From positions 1 to 50,265 of the forward strand of contig JAFMHK010000010.1 of assembly GCA_017854585.1 (NCBI GenBank): a DNA stretch of 50,265 nt, given 5' to 3'. Of this stretch, positions 25,001 through 32,885 are shown piece after piece (within the stretch, counting starts at the first letter, position 1; each line of letters begins with the position of its first letter). The position numbers and the translations under genes were made by a program. The notes under the pieces are model-generated. The model saw only the letters and a list, made by a program, of their open reading frames with translations, made no database searches and was not told the origin of the DNA. The stretch comes from Paracoccaceae bacterium (GTDB lineage: Bacteria > Pseudomonadota > Alphaproteobacteria > Rhodobacterales > Rhodobacteraceae).

Positions 25001-25593
25001 GCCATCTCGATCTGCCCGCGTTCCGACAAGCGTTCATTTTCGGGCAGGCCGTTTTCGCCGGGATGGCGTTGCAGTTCGACATAAAGACGCTGCGGGTAGA
25101 TCGTGGCCAACCGCTGCATCAAGGCCGTGGCCGCGGGGCGCTGGTTGTGCTGCAACAACTGCCCCACAGGGCCATCGGGGCCGCCGGACAGGCAGATCAG
25201 ACCTGCGGCGTGGGACTGCAATTCGTCAAGCGTCACGTGCGGATGGGTGCCATCGCCCCGCAGATAAAGCGCCGAGTTCAGCTTCATCAGATTGGCGTAA
25301 CCGTCGCCGTTTTGCGCCAGCAGCACCAGCGGCGCGGCAGGCTTGCGGCGATCGCCCTGCGTCTCGTCGAACAGCAGATCGATCTGGCAACCGACAATCG
25401 GCTGCACGCCCGCCTTGGCGGCGGTTTCGGAAAACTCCAACGCGCAGAACATGTTGTTGCTATCGGTCACGGCGACGGCGGGCATGCCTGCGGCGGCCAC
25501 CATATCCGGCAGTTTCTTGACGCGCATCGCGCCTTCCAGCAGCGAATATTCGGTGTGCAGGCGGAGATGGATGAATCGTGGTTGGCTGGCCAT
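22099..25593 (-). CDS. dnaE: DnaE, DNA polymerase III alpha subunit
   Basis: This is the replicative polymerase catalytic subunit, 1164 residues from the chosen start. The N-terminal PHP domain begins PRFIHLRLHTEYSLLEGAMR. The palm carries GPGRGSGAGSLVAYAL and the catalytic aspartates in MPDFDIDFCMDRREE, with a later KFDFLGLKTL segment. The fingers contain YQEQVMQIAQDMAGYSL and the helix-hairpin-helix LGGLKNVGVEAM. An OB-fold segment follows near residue 1000. The start is uncertain: ATGs at 25593, 25614 and 25629 and a GTG at 25638 are all in frame. I took the one closest to the conserved PRFIHLR. Confidence 0.96.
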   Translation of the reverse strand: MASQPRFIHLRLHTEYSLLEGAMRVKKLPDMVAAAGMPAVAVTDSNNMFCALEFSETAAKAGVQPIVGCQIDLLFDETQGDRRKPAAPLVLLAQNGDGYANLMKLNSALYLRGDGTHPHVTLDELQSHAAGLICLSGGPDGPVGQLLQHNQRPAATALMQRLATIYPQRLYVELQRHPGENGLPENERLSERGQIEMAYAMDLPLVATNDVYFPKPAMYEAHDALMCISQGAYVDQQEPRRRLTPQHYFKSPEEMCALFADLPEALENTVEIARRCAFRVRTHDPILPKFADNEVEELRRTANAGLKERLAVIPHAASVEDYQKRLDFELGIIEGMGFPGYFLIVADFIKWAKDHGIPVGPGRGSGAGSLVAYALTITDLDPLRYSLLFERFLNPERVSMPDFDIDFCMDRREEVIRYVQGKYGRDRVGQIITFGALLSKAAVRDVGRVLQMPFMQVDRLSKMIPVEGVKPVSIEKALADEPRLREAARAEEVVDRLLTYGQQIEGLLRNASTHAAGVVIGDRPLDDLVPLYQDPRSDMPATQFNMKWVEPAGLVKFDFLGLKTLTVVQNAIELIHASGRQLHEGPDGTRLYDPAPGAENQINAIPLDDEKTYALYASAKTVAVFQVESSGMMDALRRMKPDCIEDIIALVALYRPGPMENIPKFCEVKNGISDREQMHPSIDHILDETQGIIVYQEQVMQIAQDMAGYSLGGADLLRRAMGKKIQAEMDKERPKFLKGAAEHGVDERKAIEVWNLLDKFANYGFNKSHAAAYAVVSYQTAWLKANHPVEFLAAVMNCDIHLTDKLGVYKQEVDRLGVDTIPPCINRSMARFSVRDGKVVYALGGLKNVGVEAMKLIEESRGAQPFSTLFDVARRCDLKRVGKRSLEMLARAGAFDELDRNRARVFAGLDAITAYSAAIHDQRASSQVSLFGEAGDDLPEPRLPDRDDWQPNERLANEHTAIGFYLSGHPLDDYMPALKRKGCMTLADVQGRVQNGSFVAKLAGAVSSRQERKSQKGNRFAFVALSDPTGLYEVTMFSDVLEASRQYLETGMNVLIQVEATLEADQLKLLARGVQPIDDAVAGDTGNGLRVFLEEPDAIAVVAGLLNRARSEAKIKSRGAVHLCLMHPDLPGEVDVLLGEDFPVSPQIKGALKSLGGVMTVEEV

Positions 25594-25644
25594 GGGCAAA
25601 GGGTAGCGCAGCATCTGCTCCGCCGCCATGGCTTTCACCCAGTT

Positions 25645-26457
25645 TCACGGGGCGATCTGGTAGGACACCACCCGGCCCTTCCAATAGGGCGCAAAGACGC
25701 CATCGGTGACATACCCCACCTGCGCGGACAGCGGGATGCGACGGTCGCCGATCCAGTCATAGTCGCTGAAATATCCCTGCCAGTCACGCAAAGTGACGGT
25801 GCCATCGCGGGCCTGCGCGGGCCGGTTGGTGGCGCGCATTTCAACGATATCGCCGTCTTCCAGCCGAAACCGGACCAAGGCGGGATCGGGCGCAAGCGGC
25901 AGCGCGGCCGTGATCCAGCCATCGTCCTGCCCCCACACGATCCTTGGGTTGCCGAGGATGGCATCGGGAGCCCAAGGCAGTTCGGCAAGATAACGCATCG
26001 CCTCGGACCGAGTCAGGACGGGCCCATCGGCGTTGGCAACGGGGATCGATCCGAACAGGCGCGCCTGCAACATGCCGCGACCGTCGATCAGCGCATCGAT
26101 CACCCGAAAAAGCGGTAGCGCCCCGATTGACCGGGTGGCGAACCAGATGAACCCCGGCGCGCCCAGCGCGATGGTTTGCGACGCGGGCATCGGGGCAAAG
26201 GGTTTGCCCGGAGCCACCTGGAACACGCCATCTTGCCGGATCGTGACGGCCCGCAGCCGCCCCCCCTGCCCTGCGCCATTGCGCAGGGCAAACCCGCGAA
26301 CCTGTTCGGGCGGGTCGGCATCACCTGTCTGCGGTCCGGCGCGCAGGGCGTTCGCCATGGCGCGCGCATGCAACCGGAACCGCCGCGCGGCCACGACATG
26401 CCACACCAGCAGCACAACACCCAAGGCCAGCACAACGATCGTGATCATTGTGCCCAT
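25645..26457 (-). CDS. DUF6544-like protein with N-terminal membrane anchor
   Basis: This 270-residue protein has an N-terminal hydrophobic helix (ITIVVLALGVVLLVWHVVAA) followed by a large domain. The domain has GFALRNGAGQGG, QTIALGAPGFIWFATRS, SEAMRYLAELPWAPDAIL and a C-terminal YFSDYDWIGDRRIPLSAQVGY. The SEAMRYL...PWAPDAIL block is what I associate with the DUF6544 family, of unknown function. It lies directly upstream of dnaE on the same strand, with at most about 50 bases between them, so they may be co-transcribed. The gap to the divergent xdhA (26458-26715) shows no further gene. Confidence 0.7.
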   Translation of the reverse strand: MGTMITIVVLALGVVLLVWHVVAARRFRLHARAMANALRAGPQTGDADPPEQVRGFALRNGAGQGGRLRAVTIRQDGVFQVAPGKPFAPMPASQTIALGAPGFIWFATRSIGALPLFRVIDALIDGRGMLQARLFGSIPVANADGPVLTRSEAMRYLAELPWAPDAILGNPRIVWGQDDGWITAALPLAPDPALVRFRLEDGDIVEMRATNRPAQARDGTVTLRDWQGYFSDYDWIGDRRIPLSAQVGYVTDGVFAPYWKGRVVSYQIAP

Positions 26458-26715
26458 CTATGGCATCGTCAGCGCCGCCGCATTGCGATGTATCAATCCC
26501 CCGCGCCGCGGGCGCCAGATGCCGGGAAGCCGCCGCAAAGCCCAATATTTCACCATATGCCGCATCGACAGGCACCGGAACGCCCGGGAAAGCTTGCAAT
26601 CGGACGCCAACACCGCTTTTCTGTTCGCAGGTCTGGTCTGACACCGGGGCCGCCCTCTACGCCGCATCGAGGGACGGACGGCCACCCCGAAAAAGTATCG
26701 CGGCAGGCACATCAC

Positions 26716-28128
26716 ATGAACATCCGGTTTCTGTTGAACGGAGCCCCCTTGGCGATCGCGGTCGCGCCTACCGTCACGCTGCTGGATTGGCTGCGCGAGG
26801 CGCGCGGGCTGACCGGGACCAAGGAAGGCTGCAACGAAGGCGATTGCGGGGCGTGTTCGGTGATGGTCACGGACGCCGACGGGTCAAAGGCGTTGAATGC
26901 GTGCATCTTGTTCATGGGGCAGTTGGACGGCAAGGCGGTCCGCACGGTCGAGGGGATCAGCGGCCCCGATGGCGCACTGCACCCGGTGCAACACGCAATG
27001 ATTGAACATCACGGCAGCCAATGCGGTTTCTGCACGCCCGGTTTCGTGGTCACGATGGCAACCGCGCATCTGAACGGCCGCACCGATCACGACGATCAAC
27101 TGGCTGGCAACCTGTGCCGCTGCACCGGATACGCGCCGATCGTGCGAGCGGCCAGGGCGGCGGCAAGCGAGCCTGTGCCGGAATGGATGCGCAAGGATGC
27201 GGACATGCTGCGCGACCCTGCCATCTTTGCTTCGGAAATATGTCGGGGGGAGGCCGAAGGCCGGGGGGCAGAGCCCCCTTTCCTGCCCGCAACAGCCGAT
27301 GAACTGGCGGCGTGGTATCTGGCCAATCCGCAGGCGACATTGATCGCGGGGGCGACCGATGTGGGGTTATGGGTGACCAAGGGGCTGCGCGACCTGCATC
27401 CCATCGCATTCCTGAACCAATGTGACGATCTGCGGGGGATTGTTGCGGATAGCGACACAATCCACATCGGGGCGATCACGACCCTGACCGAACTGGGCGC
27501 GTTCATGGCCGACCGCCATCGCGATCTTGCGGCGTTGATCCGGCGCTATGGCTCGGTTCAGGTGCGCAATGCGGCGACACTTGGGGGGAATATCGCCAAT
27601 GGGTCACCCATCGGAGACAGCCCGCCGGCGTTGATCGCATTGGGGGCCACGGTGCATCTGCGCAAGGGTGACGCGCGGCGCGCGCTGCCGTTGGAGGATT
27701 TCTTCTTGGCGTATGGCAAACAGGACCGGACGCCGGGCGAATTCGTGGCGGCCATTTCGGTTCCGGTGCAACCCGACACCCTGCGCTGTTACAAGCTGAG
27801 CAAGCGCTTCGATCAAGACATTTCGGCCGTGTGCGGGGCGTTCAACATTGCGGTCGAGGATGGCACGGTGACCGGCGCGCGGATCGCCTTTGGCGGCATG
27901 GCGGGCACACCCAAGCGCGCCACTGCGGTCGAGGCGGCATTGTTGGGCCAGCCATGGACCGAGGCAACGGTGCGCGCGGCGATGGCGGCCTTTGCCACCG
28001 ATTACCAGCCGCTGAGCGACATGCGCGCCTCGGCCGAATATCGGCTGACGGCGGCGCGCAACCTGCTGCTGCGTTGTTTCCACGACAGCGCGGGTGTTGA
28101 GACGAACGTATTGGGAGTATCCGCATGA
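26716..28128 (+). CDS. xdhA: XdhA, xanthine dehydrogenase iron-sulfur/FAD subunit
   Basis: This 470-residue small subunit passes electrons from the molybdenum site through two [2Fe-2S] clusters to FAD and NAD+. The plant-ferredoxin cluster ligands are Cys39, Cys44, Cys47 (GCNEGDCGACSV) and Cys63. The second cluster uses Cys103, Cys106 (QCGFCTPGF), Cys134 and Cys136 (NLCRCTGYAP). The FAD domain has ATLIAGATDVGLWVTK and NAATLGGNIANGSPIGD. The ATG at 26716 starts immediately before the conserved domain. Residues about 170-189, between the iron-sulfur and FAD domains, are encoded by a repeat-like GC hairpin element. First gene of a seven-gene run. Confidence 0.94.
   Translation: MNIRFLLNGAPLAIAVAPTVTLLDWLREARGLTGTKEGCNEGDCGACSVMVTDADGSKALNACILFMGQLDGKAVRTVEGISGPDGALHPVQHAMIEHHGSQCGFCTPGFVVTMATAHLNGRTDHDDQLAGNLCRCTGYAPIVRAARAAASEPVPEWMRKDADMLRDPAIFASEICRGEAEGRGAEPPFLPATADELAAWYLANPQATLIAGATDVGLWVTKGLRDLHPIAFLNQCDDLRGIVADSDTIHIGAITTLTELGAFMADRHRDLAALIRRYGSVQVRNAATLGGNIANGSPIGDSPPALIALGATVHLRKGDARRALPLEDFFLAYGKQDRTPGEFVAAISVPVQPDTLRCYKLSKRFDQDISAVCGAFNIAVEDGTVTGARIAFGGMAGTPKRATAVEAALLGQPWTEATVRAAMAAFATDYQPLSDMRASAEYRLTAARNLLLRCFHDSAGVETNVLGVSA
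27223..27281. repeat. GC-rich palindromic repeat-like element read through in xdhA
   Basis: Two adjacent hairpins lie inside the coding frame: GGCC-GAA-GGCC (27252-27262) and GGGGGC-AGA-GCCCCC (27264-27278). On the minus strand they continue into CCTCCCCCCGACATATTT and then AAGATGG. That arrangement resembles intergenic repeats I recall from Rhodobacterales genomes (recollection, not checked). It encodes the odd linker ICRGEAEGRGAEPPFLP between the two XdhA halves. Confidence 0.5.
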
Positions 28129-28153
28129 CCCCCCGGCGCAAGGCGACCCGCAC

Positions 28154-30601
28154 ATGAGCGTTCACAAATCCCTGCCCCATGACGCCGCGCGCCTGCATGT
28201 GACGGGCACCGCGCGGTATGTCGATGACATCCCGACCCCGACGGGATGCCTGCATCTGGCATTTGGCACCAGCCCCGTGGCCAAGGGGCGGTTGACCGCC
28301 CTGAACCTTGATGCGGTGCGCGCCGCGCCGGGGGTGGTGGCGGTGATGTCGGGGGCCGATTTCGAGGTGATCCCCGATTGCTCGCCATCGGCCCATGACG
28401 AGCCGCTGTTGTCGGACGGGACGATCCATTATGCGGGTCAGCCGCTGTTCATGGTGGTCGCGGAAAGCCATCTGCTGGCGCGCAAGGCCGCCGCGTTGGC
28501 CACCCCCGAGATTGCCGAAGAGCCCGCGGTCTTGACGATTGACGATGCGTTGGCCGCCGGCACGATCTTTGAGGACGGTCCGCGCGTCTATGGCAAGGGC
28601 GACGTGGAGGCGGCGCTGCGCATGACCGCCAGAACTATCGACGGGCAATTGGAGATCGGCGGGCAGGAGCATTTCTATCTGGAGGGGCAAGCCGCGCTGG
28701 CGCTGCCGCAGGAGGGGGGCGACATGGTCATCCATTCCTCAAGCCAGCACCCCACCGAAATCCAGCACAAGGTGGCGGATGCGTTGGGGCTTGCCATGCA
28801 TGGCGTCCGCGTGGAGGTGCGCCGCATGGGCGGCGGGTTCGGCGGCAAGGAAAGTCAGGGCAACCATCTGGCGATCGCCTGCGCGCTGGCGGCGCGGGCC
28901 ACGGGGCGCGCGTGCAAGATGCGGTATGACCGCGACGACGATTTCATCATCACCGGCAAGCGCCATGATCTGAGGATCGGCTACCGGGTCGGGTTTGACC
29001 CCGATGGCCGCGTGACGGCGGTGGATTTCACCCATTACGTGCGCTGTGGCTGGTCGATGGACCTGTCGTTGCCGGTGGCGGATCGGGCGATGCTGCATGC
29101 CGACAATGCCTATGATCTGCCGGCCTGCCGGATCACCAGCCACCGGCTGCGGACCAATACCCAGAGTGCCACGGCGTTCCGTGGCTTTGGCGGGCCGCAG
29201 GGCATGGTCGGGATTGAGCGGGTGATGGACCATGTGGCGCATGCGTTGAACATGGACCCCTTGGCGGTGCGGCGCGTGAATTATTATGCCGAGGCGCAAG
29301 GGGACGGGACAGATGCCTCCGGCGGGAGTTTGCTGGCCAAGATGAAGGCGGGCGCGCGGGTTCTGGACAGCGCAGCCGTTGCGGGACGCGGGGCGGTGAA
29401 GGTGGATGGCGGAGGGGGGCGCGCGGCGCGATTTGGCGGTCCGCATTCCCGCCCACCGGTGGCACCACGCGATGCGATGACGCCCTATGGCATGAAGGTG
29501 GAGGATTTCGCCCTGCACCGGATCACGACGCAGCTTGCGGCGGCGTGTGACTATGACGCGCGGCGCGCAGCGGTGGCGGACTGGAACGCCCGCCAGCCGG
29601 TGTTGAAGAAGGGCATTGCGCTGACCCCGGTGAAGTTCGGGATCAGTTTCACGCTGACGCATCTGAATCAGGCGGGGGCGTTGGTGCATGTGTATCAAGA
29701 TGGCTCGATCCAGATGAACCACGGCGGGACCGAGATGGGACAGGGGTTGTTCCAGAAGGTCGCGCAGGTGGCGGCGGCCCGGTTCGGGGTCGGGCTTGAT
29801 GCCATCAAGATCACCGCGACCGATACCGCCAAGGTGCCCAACACCAGCGCCACGGCGGCCAGTTCCGGCACGGATCTGAACGGGATGGCAGTGCAGGCGG
29901 CCTGTGACGAGATCAGGGCGCGGATCGCGAAGGTGGTTGCGCCAGAGTTGCAGGCGCGTGCCGAAAACGTGGTGTTCGCGGACGGCATGGTGCGGGCGGG
30001 CACGGCCGCGATGACGTTCGGGGAGGCGGTGCAGAGGGCCTATATGGCGCGCATCAGCCTGAGCGCGACGGGGTTCTATGCCACGCCCAAGATCGCGTGG
30101 GACAGGATCGCGGGTCAGGGCCGGCCTTTCTATTACTTCGCTTATGGGGCGGCCTGTTCAGAGGTCGTGATCGACACGCTGACGGGCGAAAACCGGATCT
30201 TGCGGACGGATATCTTGCATGATGCGGGCAGCAGTCTGAACCCGGCACTGGATATCGGCCAGATCGAGGGCGGTTTCGTGCAGGGCGCGGGCTGGCTGAC
30301 GACGGAGGAGTTGGTGTGGGACGCGACGGGACGCCTGCGCACGCATGCGCCGTCCACCTACAAGATCCCCGCCTGTTCGGATCGGCCCGAGGTATTCAAC
30401 GTGGCGTTGTGGGACGGGGCGAACCGGGAGGAGACGGTGTATCGGTCGAAGGCGGTGGGCGAGCCGCCCCTGATGCTGGGGATCAGCGTCTGGTCGGCGT
30501 TGGCGCAGGCCTGTGCGGCGTGCGGACCTGCCTATCCGGATCTGCCGGCGCCCGCGACGGCCGAGGCGGTGCTGGCGGCGGTGGAAAGGGCACGGGGATG
30601 A
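28154..30601 (+). CDS. xdhB: XdhB, xanthine dehydrogenase molybdopterin subunit
   Basis: This 815-residue molybdenum-cofactor subunit hydroxylates hypoxanthine and xanthine to urate. Active-site residues fit known xanthine dehydrogenases by motif and spacing: Gln198 (SSSQHP), Glu233 (GGGFGGKESQ), Arg311 (VADRAMLHADN), the AFRGFGGPQG loop and the base catalyst Glu770 (KAVGEPPLML). The Glu233-Glu770 distance is 39 residues longer than between the equivalent Glu232 and Glu730 of Rhodobacter capsulatus XdhB. The excess falls at about residues 382-440, a low-complexity Gly/Ala stretch. The start at 28154 (MSVHKSLPHDAARLHVTG) is the family's normal N-terminus. Confidence 0.94.
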   Translation: MSVHKSLPHDAARLHVTGTARYVDDIPTPTGCLHLAFGTSPVAKGRLTALNLDAVRAAPGVVAVMSGADFEVIPDCSPSAHDEPLLSDGTIHYAGQPLFMVVAESHLLARKAAALATPEIAEEPAVLTIDDALAAGTIFEDGPRVYGKGDVEAALRMTARTIDGQLEIGGQEHFYLEGQAALALPQEGGDMVIHSSSQHPTEIQHKVADALGLAMHGVRVEVRRMGGGFGGKESQGNHLAIACALAARATGRACKMRYDRDDDFIITGKRHDLRIGYRVGFDPDGRVTAVDFTHYVRCGWSMDLSLPVADRAMLHADNAYDLPACRITSHRLRTNTQSATAFRGFGGPQGMVGIERVMDHVAHALNMDPLAVRRVNYYAEAQGDGTDASGGSLLAKMKAGARVLDSAAVAGRGAVKVDGGGGRAARFGGPHSRPPVAPRDAMTPYGMKVEDFALHRITTQLAAACDYDARRAAVADWNARQPVLKKGIALTPVKFGISFTLTHLNQAGALVHVYQDGSIQMNHGGTEMGQGLFQKVAQVAAARFGVGLDAIKITATDTAKVPNTSATAASSGTDLNGMAVQAACDEIRARIAKVVAPELQARAENVVFADGMVRAGTAAMTFGEAVQRAYMARISLSATGFYATPKIAWDRIAGQGRPFYYFAYGAACSEVVIDTLTGENRILRTDILHDAGSSLNPALDIGQIEGGFVQGAGWLTTEELVWDATGRLRTHAPSTYKIPACSDRPEVFNVALWDGANREETVYRSKAVGEPPLMLGISVWSALAQACAACGPAYPDLPAPATAEAVLAAVERARG
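29315..29347 (+). repeat. Repeat-like segment inside the extra loop of xdhB
   Basis: The piece GCCTCCGGCGGGAG followed by TTTGCTGGCCAAGATGAAG resembles the end of repeats I recall as frequent between genes in Rhodobacterales (recollection, not checked). It shares a CCTCC...GA...TTT...AAGATG layout with the minus strand of the xdhA element. It opens the stretch of xdhB that makes this protein longer than its relatives. Confidence 0.4.
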
Positions 30602-31359
30602 CCGCGATCCGCGTTACGGTGGCGCGAACCGCCGGGTCGGTCCCGCGCGAGGCGGGGGCCGCCATGCTGATCTGGAGCAACCGGACCGAGGGAACGATCG
30701 GTGGCGGGGCACTGGAATGGGAGGCGATGCGGGCGGCACGGCAGATGCTGGCGGACGGGACGGCGTTCGCCGAACGGCGGCTGCCGCTGGGACCGGGGTT
30801 GGGCCAATGCTGCGGCGGGGCGGTGACATTGCGGTTCGAGGCGGCCGAAGCGTTGCCGCACCCGGCGGGCGCGCCGGTTTGGGTCTGGGGCGCGGGGCAT
30901 GTCGGGCGCGCGATCGTGGGCGTGTTGGGGCCCCTGCCGGGCCTTGCGCTGACATGGGTGGACACCAGCGCGGAGCGGTTTGCCGATGTGCCACCGGATG
31001 TGACACCGCTGGTGGCGGCAGACCCGGCGCGAGGCATGGCCCATGCCCCGCGAGACGCCAGCCATCTTGTGCTGACCTACTCTCATGACATTGACCTTAC
31101 GCTTTGTGACGCGGCGCTGCGGCGGGGATTCGAATTTTGCGGGCTCATCGGATCGGCGACGAAATGGGCCCGGTTCCAGCGCCGTCTGGCCCAGTTGGGG
31201 CACGAGGATGCCCAAATTTCACGCATCACATGCCCGATTGGCGACCCGGCGCTGGGGAAACACCCGCAGGCCATTGCAGTTGGCGTGGCTGCGGGGCTAA
31301 TTCGTGGGCAGATGCTTAAGCAATCAGCATATACCGCCGCACACCGGGGGCGCGCGTGA
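30598..31359 (+). CDS. xdhC: XdhC, xanthine dehydrogenase maturation factor
   Basis: This 253-residue chaperone binds molybdenum cofactor, promotes its sulfuration and inserts it into XdhB. Characteristic parts are the early GSVPREAGAAMLIW, GTIGGGALEWEA, LGQCCGGAVTLRF, the Rossmann segment PVWVWGAGHVGRAIV and FCGLIGSATKWARF. It starts by a four-base ATGA overlap with xdhB. The N-terminus is about 15 residues shorter than usual for the family. It ends in a GTGA overlap with the ABC ATPase gene, linking enzyme maturation and transport in one transcript. Confidence 0.92.
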   Translation: MTAIRVTVARTAGSVPREAGAAMLIWSNRTEGTIGGGALEWEAMRAARQMLADGTAFAERRLPLGPGLGQCCGGAVTLRFEAAEALPHPAGAPVWVWGAGHVGRAIVGVLGPLPGLALTWVDTSAERFADVPPDVTPLVAADPARGMAHAPRDASHLVLTYSHDIDLTLCDAALRRGFEFCGLIGSATKWARFQRRLAQLGHEDAQISRITCPIGDPALGKHPQAIAVGVAAGLIRGQMLKQSAYTAAHRGRA

Positions 31360-32885
31360 CCGCGCTGCTGTCCATCGATGGGCTGACCAAGGCCTATCCG
31401 GGGGTGGTGGCGAACGCGTCGGTATCCTTTGCGGTGCAGCCCGGCGAGGTTCACGCGCTGCTGGGAGAGAACGGCGCGGGGAAATCCACGCTGGTCAAGA
31501 TGATCTATGGTCTGGTCAAGCCCGATGCCGGGGCCATGTCCCTGAATGGAGCGGCATATGCCCCGGCGGAACCGCGCGCGGCGCGGGCGGCGGGCGTGGC
31601 CATGGTTTTTCAGCATTTCAGCCTGTTCGCGGCGCTGAATGTGGCCGAGAATATCGCGCTGGGCATGGAGAACCCGCCCAAGCCGCGCGATCTGGCGCAA
31701 CGTATCCGCGACGTGTCGGAAACCTATGGGCTACCGCTTGATCCGGGCAGGATGGTCGGCGATCTGAGCGCGGGAGAGCGGCAGCGGGTGGAGATCATCC
31801 GGTGCCTTTTGCAGGATCCGCGCCTGTTGATCATGGATGAACCGACAAGCGTGCTGACCCCGCAGGAGGTTGAGATCCTGTTTCACACCCTGCGCAAACT
31901 GGCGGCCGAGGGGACGGCGATCTTGTATATCTCTCACAAGTTGGAGGAAATCCGCAGCCTGTGCGACGAGGCGACGATCTTGCGGCTGGGCAAGGTGGTG
32001 GCAACCTGCACGCCGCGCGAGGTGACGGCGGCGCATATGGCGGAGTTGATGGTGGGCAAATCGCTGGCCGCGCCGCGCCGGGCGGCAACCGAACCCGGTG
32101 CGGTGCTGTTGGACGTCCGGGGATTGACCCTGTTGCCCGCATCGCCGTTCGGCACGCCGTTGCGGGATGTGCATCTGACGGTCCGGGCGGGCGAGGTGTT
32201 GGGCATTGGGGGTGTGGCTGGGAACGGGCAAGACGAATTGCTGGCGGCGCTATCGGGCGAGGTTCCGGCACCGGGGGCCGTGTGGCTGGAAGGGGCCGAT
32301 GTGGGCCGGATCGGGCCGGATGCGCGGCGCGCGCTTGGCCTGCTGTGTGCACCCGAGGAACGGTTGGGCCACGCAGCCGCGCCGGACATGAGCCTGACGG
32401 AAAACGCGGTATTGACGGCGCGGCGGCGCAAGGGGCTGGACCGGGGCGGGTTCGTGGATTGGCGCGGCGCACGCGTTTTCGCCCAAGAAGTGATTGCCGC
32501 ATTCGACGTGCGCACGCCGGGGCCGGACGTGGCGGCGCGCGCCCTTTCAGGTGGAAACCTGCAAAAATTCGTCATCGGACGAGAGATCTTGCAAGACCCG
32601 CGCGTGCTGGTGGTGAACCAGCCGACATGGGGCGTGGATGCCAGCGCCGCCGCAGACATCAGGCAAGCCCTTTTGAACCTTGCGCAAAAGGGTGCGGCGG
32701 TTGTCGTGATCTCGCAGGATCTGGACGAGCTGCTGGAGATTTCGGACCGGTTTTGCGCATTGAACGAGGGGCGGTTGAGCGAACCGCGTCCGGCGCGTGG
32801 GCTGAGCATGGAGCAGGTCGGGCTGATGCTGGGCGGTGCGCATGACATGCACGATGTCCTGCCTGCGGAAGAGGGTGCGCAATGA
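31356..32885 (+). CDS. Nucleoside/purine-type ABC transporter, duplicated ATPase
   Basis: This is a 509-residue protein with two fused nucleotide-binding domains, as in RbsA/YufO-type importers. The first domain is canonical: Walker A LLGENGAGKSTLVK, signature LSAGERQRVEI and Walker B LLIMDEPTSVLTP. The second is degenerate, as usual: GIGGVAGNGQDELL in place of Walker A, LSGGNLQKFVIGREI, and NQPTWGVDAS. GTG start overlapping the xdhC stop. With two permeases and a BMP-type binding protein next door, it most likely energises uptake of purines or nucleosides for the preceding xanthine dehydrogenase. Confidence 0.93.
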   Translation: MTALLSIDGLTKAYPGVVANASVSFAVQPGEVHALLGENGAGKSTLVKMIYGLVKPDAGAMSLNGAAYAPAEPRAARAAGVAMVFQHFSLFAALNVAENIALGMENPPKPRDLAQRIRDVSETYGLPLDPGRMVGDLSAGERQRVEIIRCLLQDPRLLIMDEPTSVLTPQEVEILFHTLRKLAAEGTAILYISHKLEEIRSLCDEATILRLGKVVATCTPREVTAAHMAELMVGKSLAAPRRAATEPGAVLLDVRGLTLLPASPFGTPLRDVHLTVRAGEVLGIGGVAGNGQDELLAALSGEVPAPGAVWLEGADVGRIGPDARRALGLLCAPEERLGHAAAPDMSLTENAVLTARRRKGLDRGGFVDWRGARVFAQEVIAAFDVRTPGPDVAARALSGGNLQKFVIGREILQDPRVLVVNQPTWGVDASAAADIRQALLNLAQKGAAVVVISQDLDELLEISDRFCALNEGRLSEPRPARGLSMEQVGLMLGGAHDMHDVLPAEEGAQ

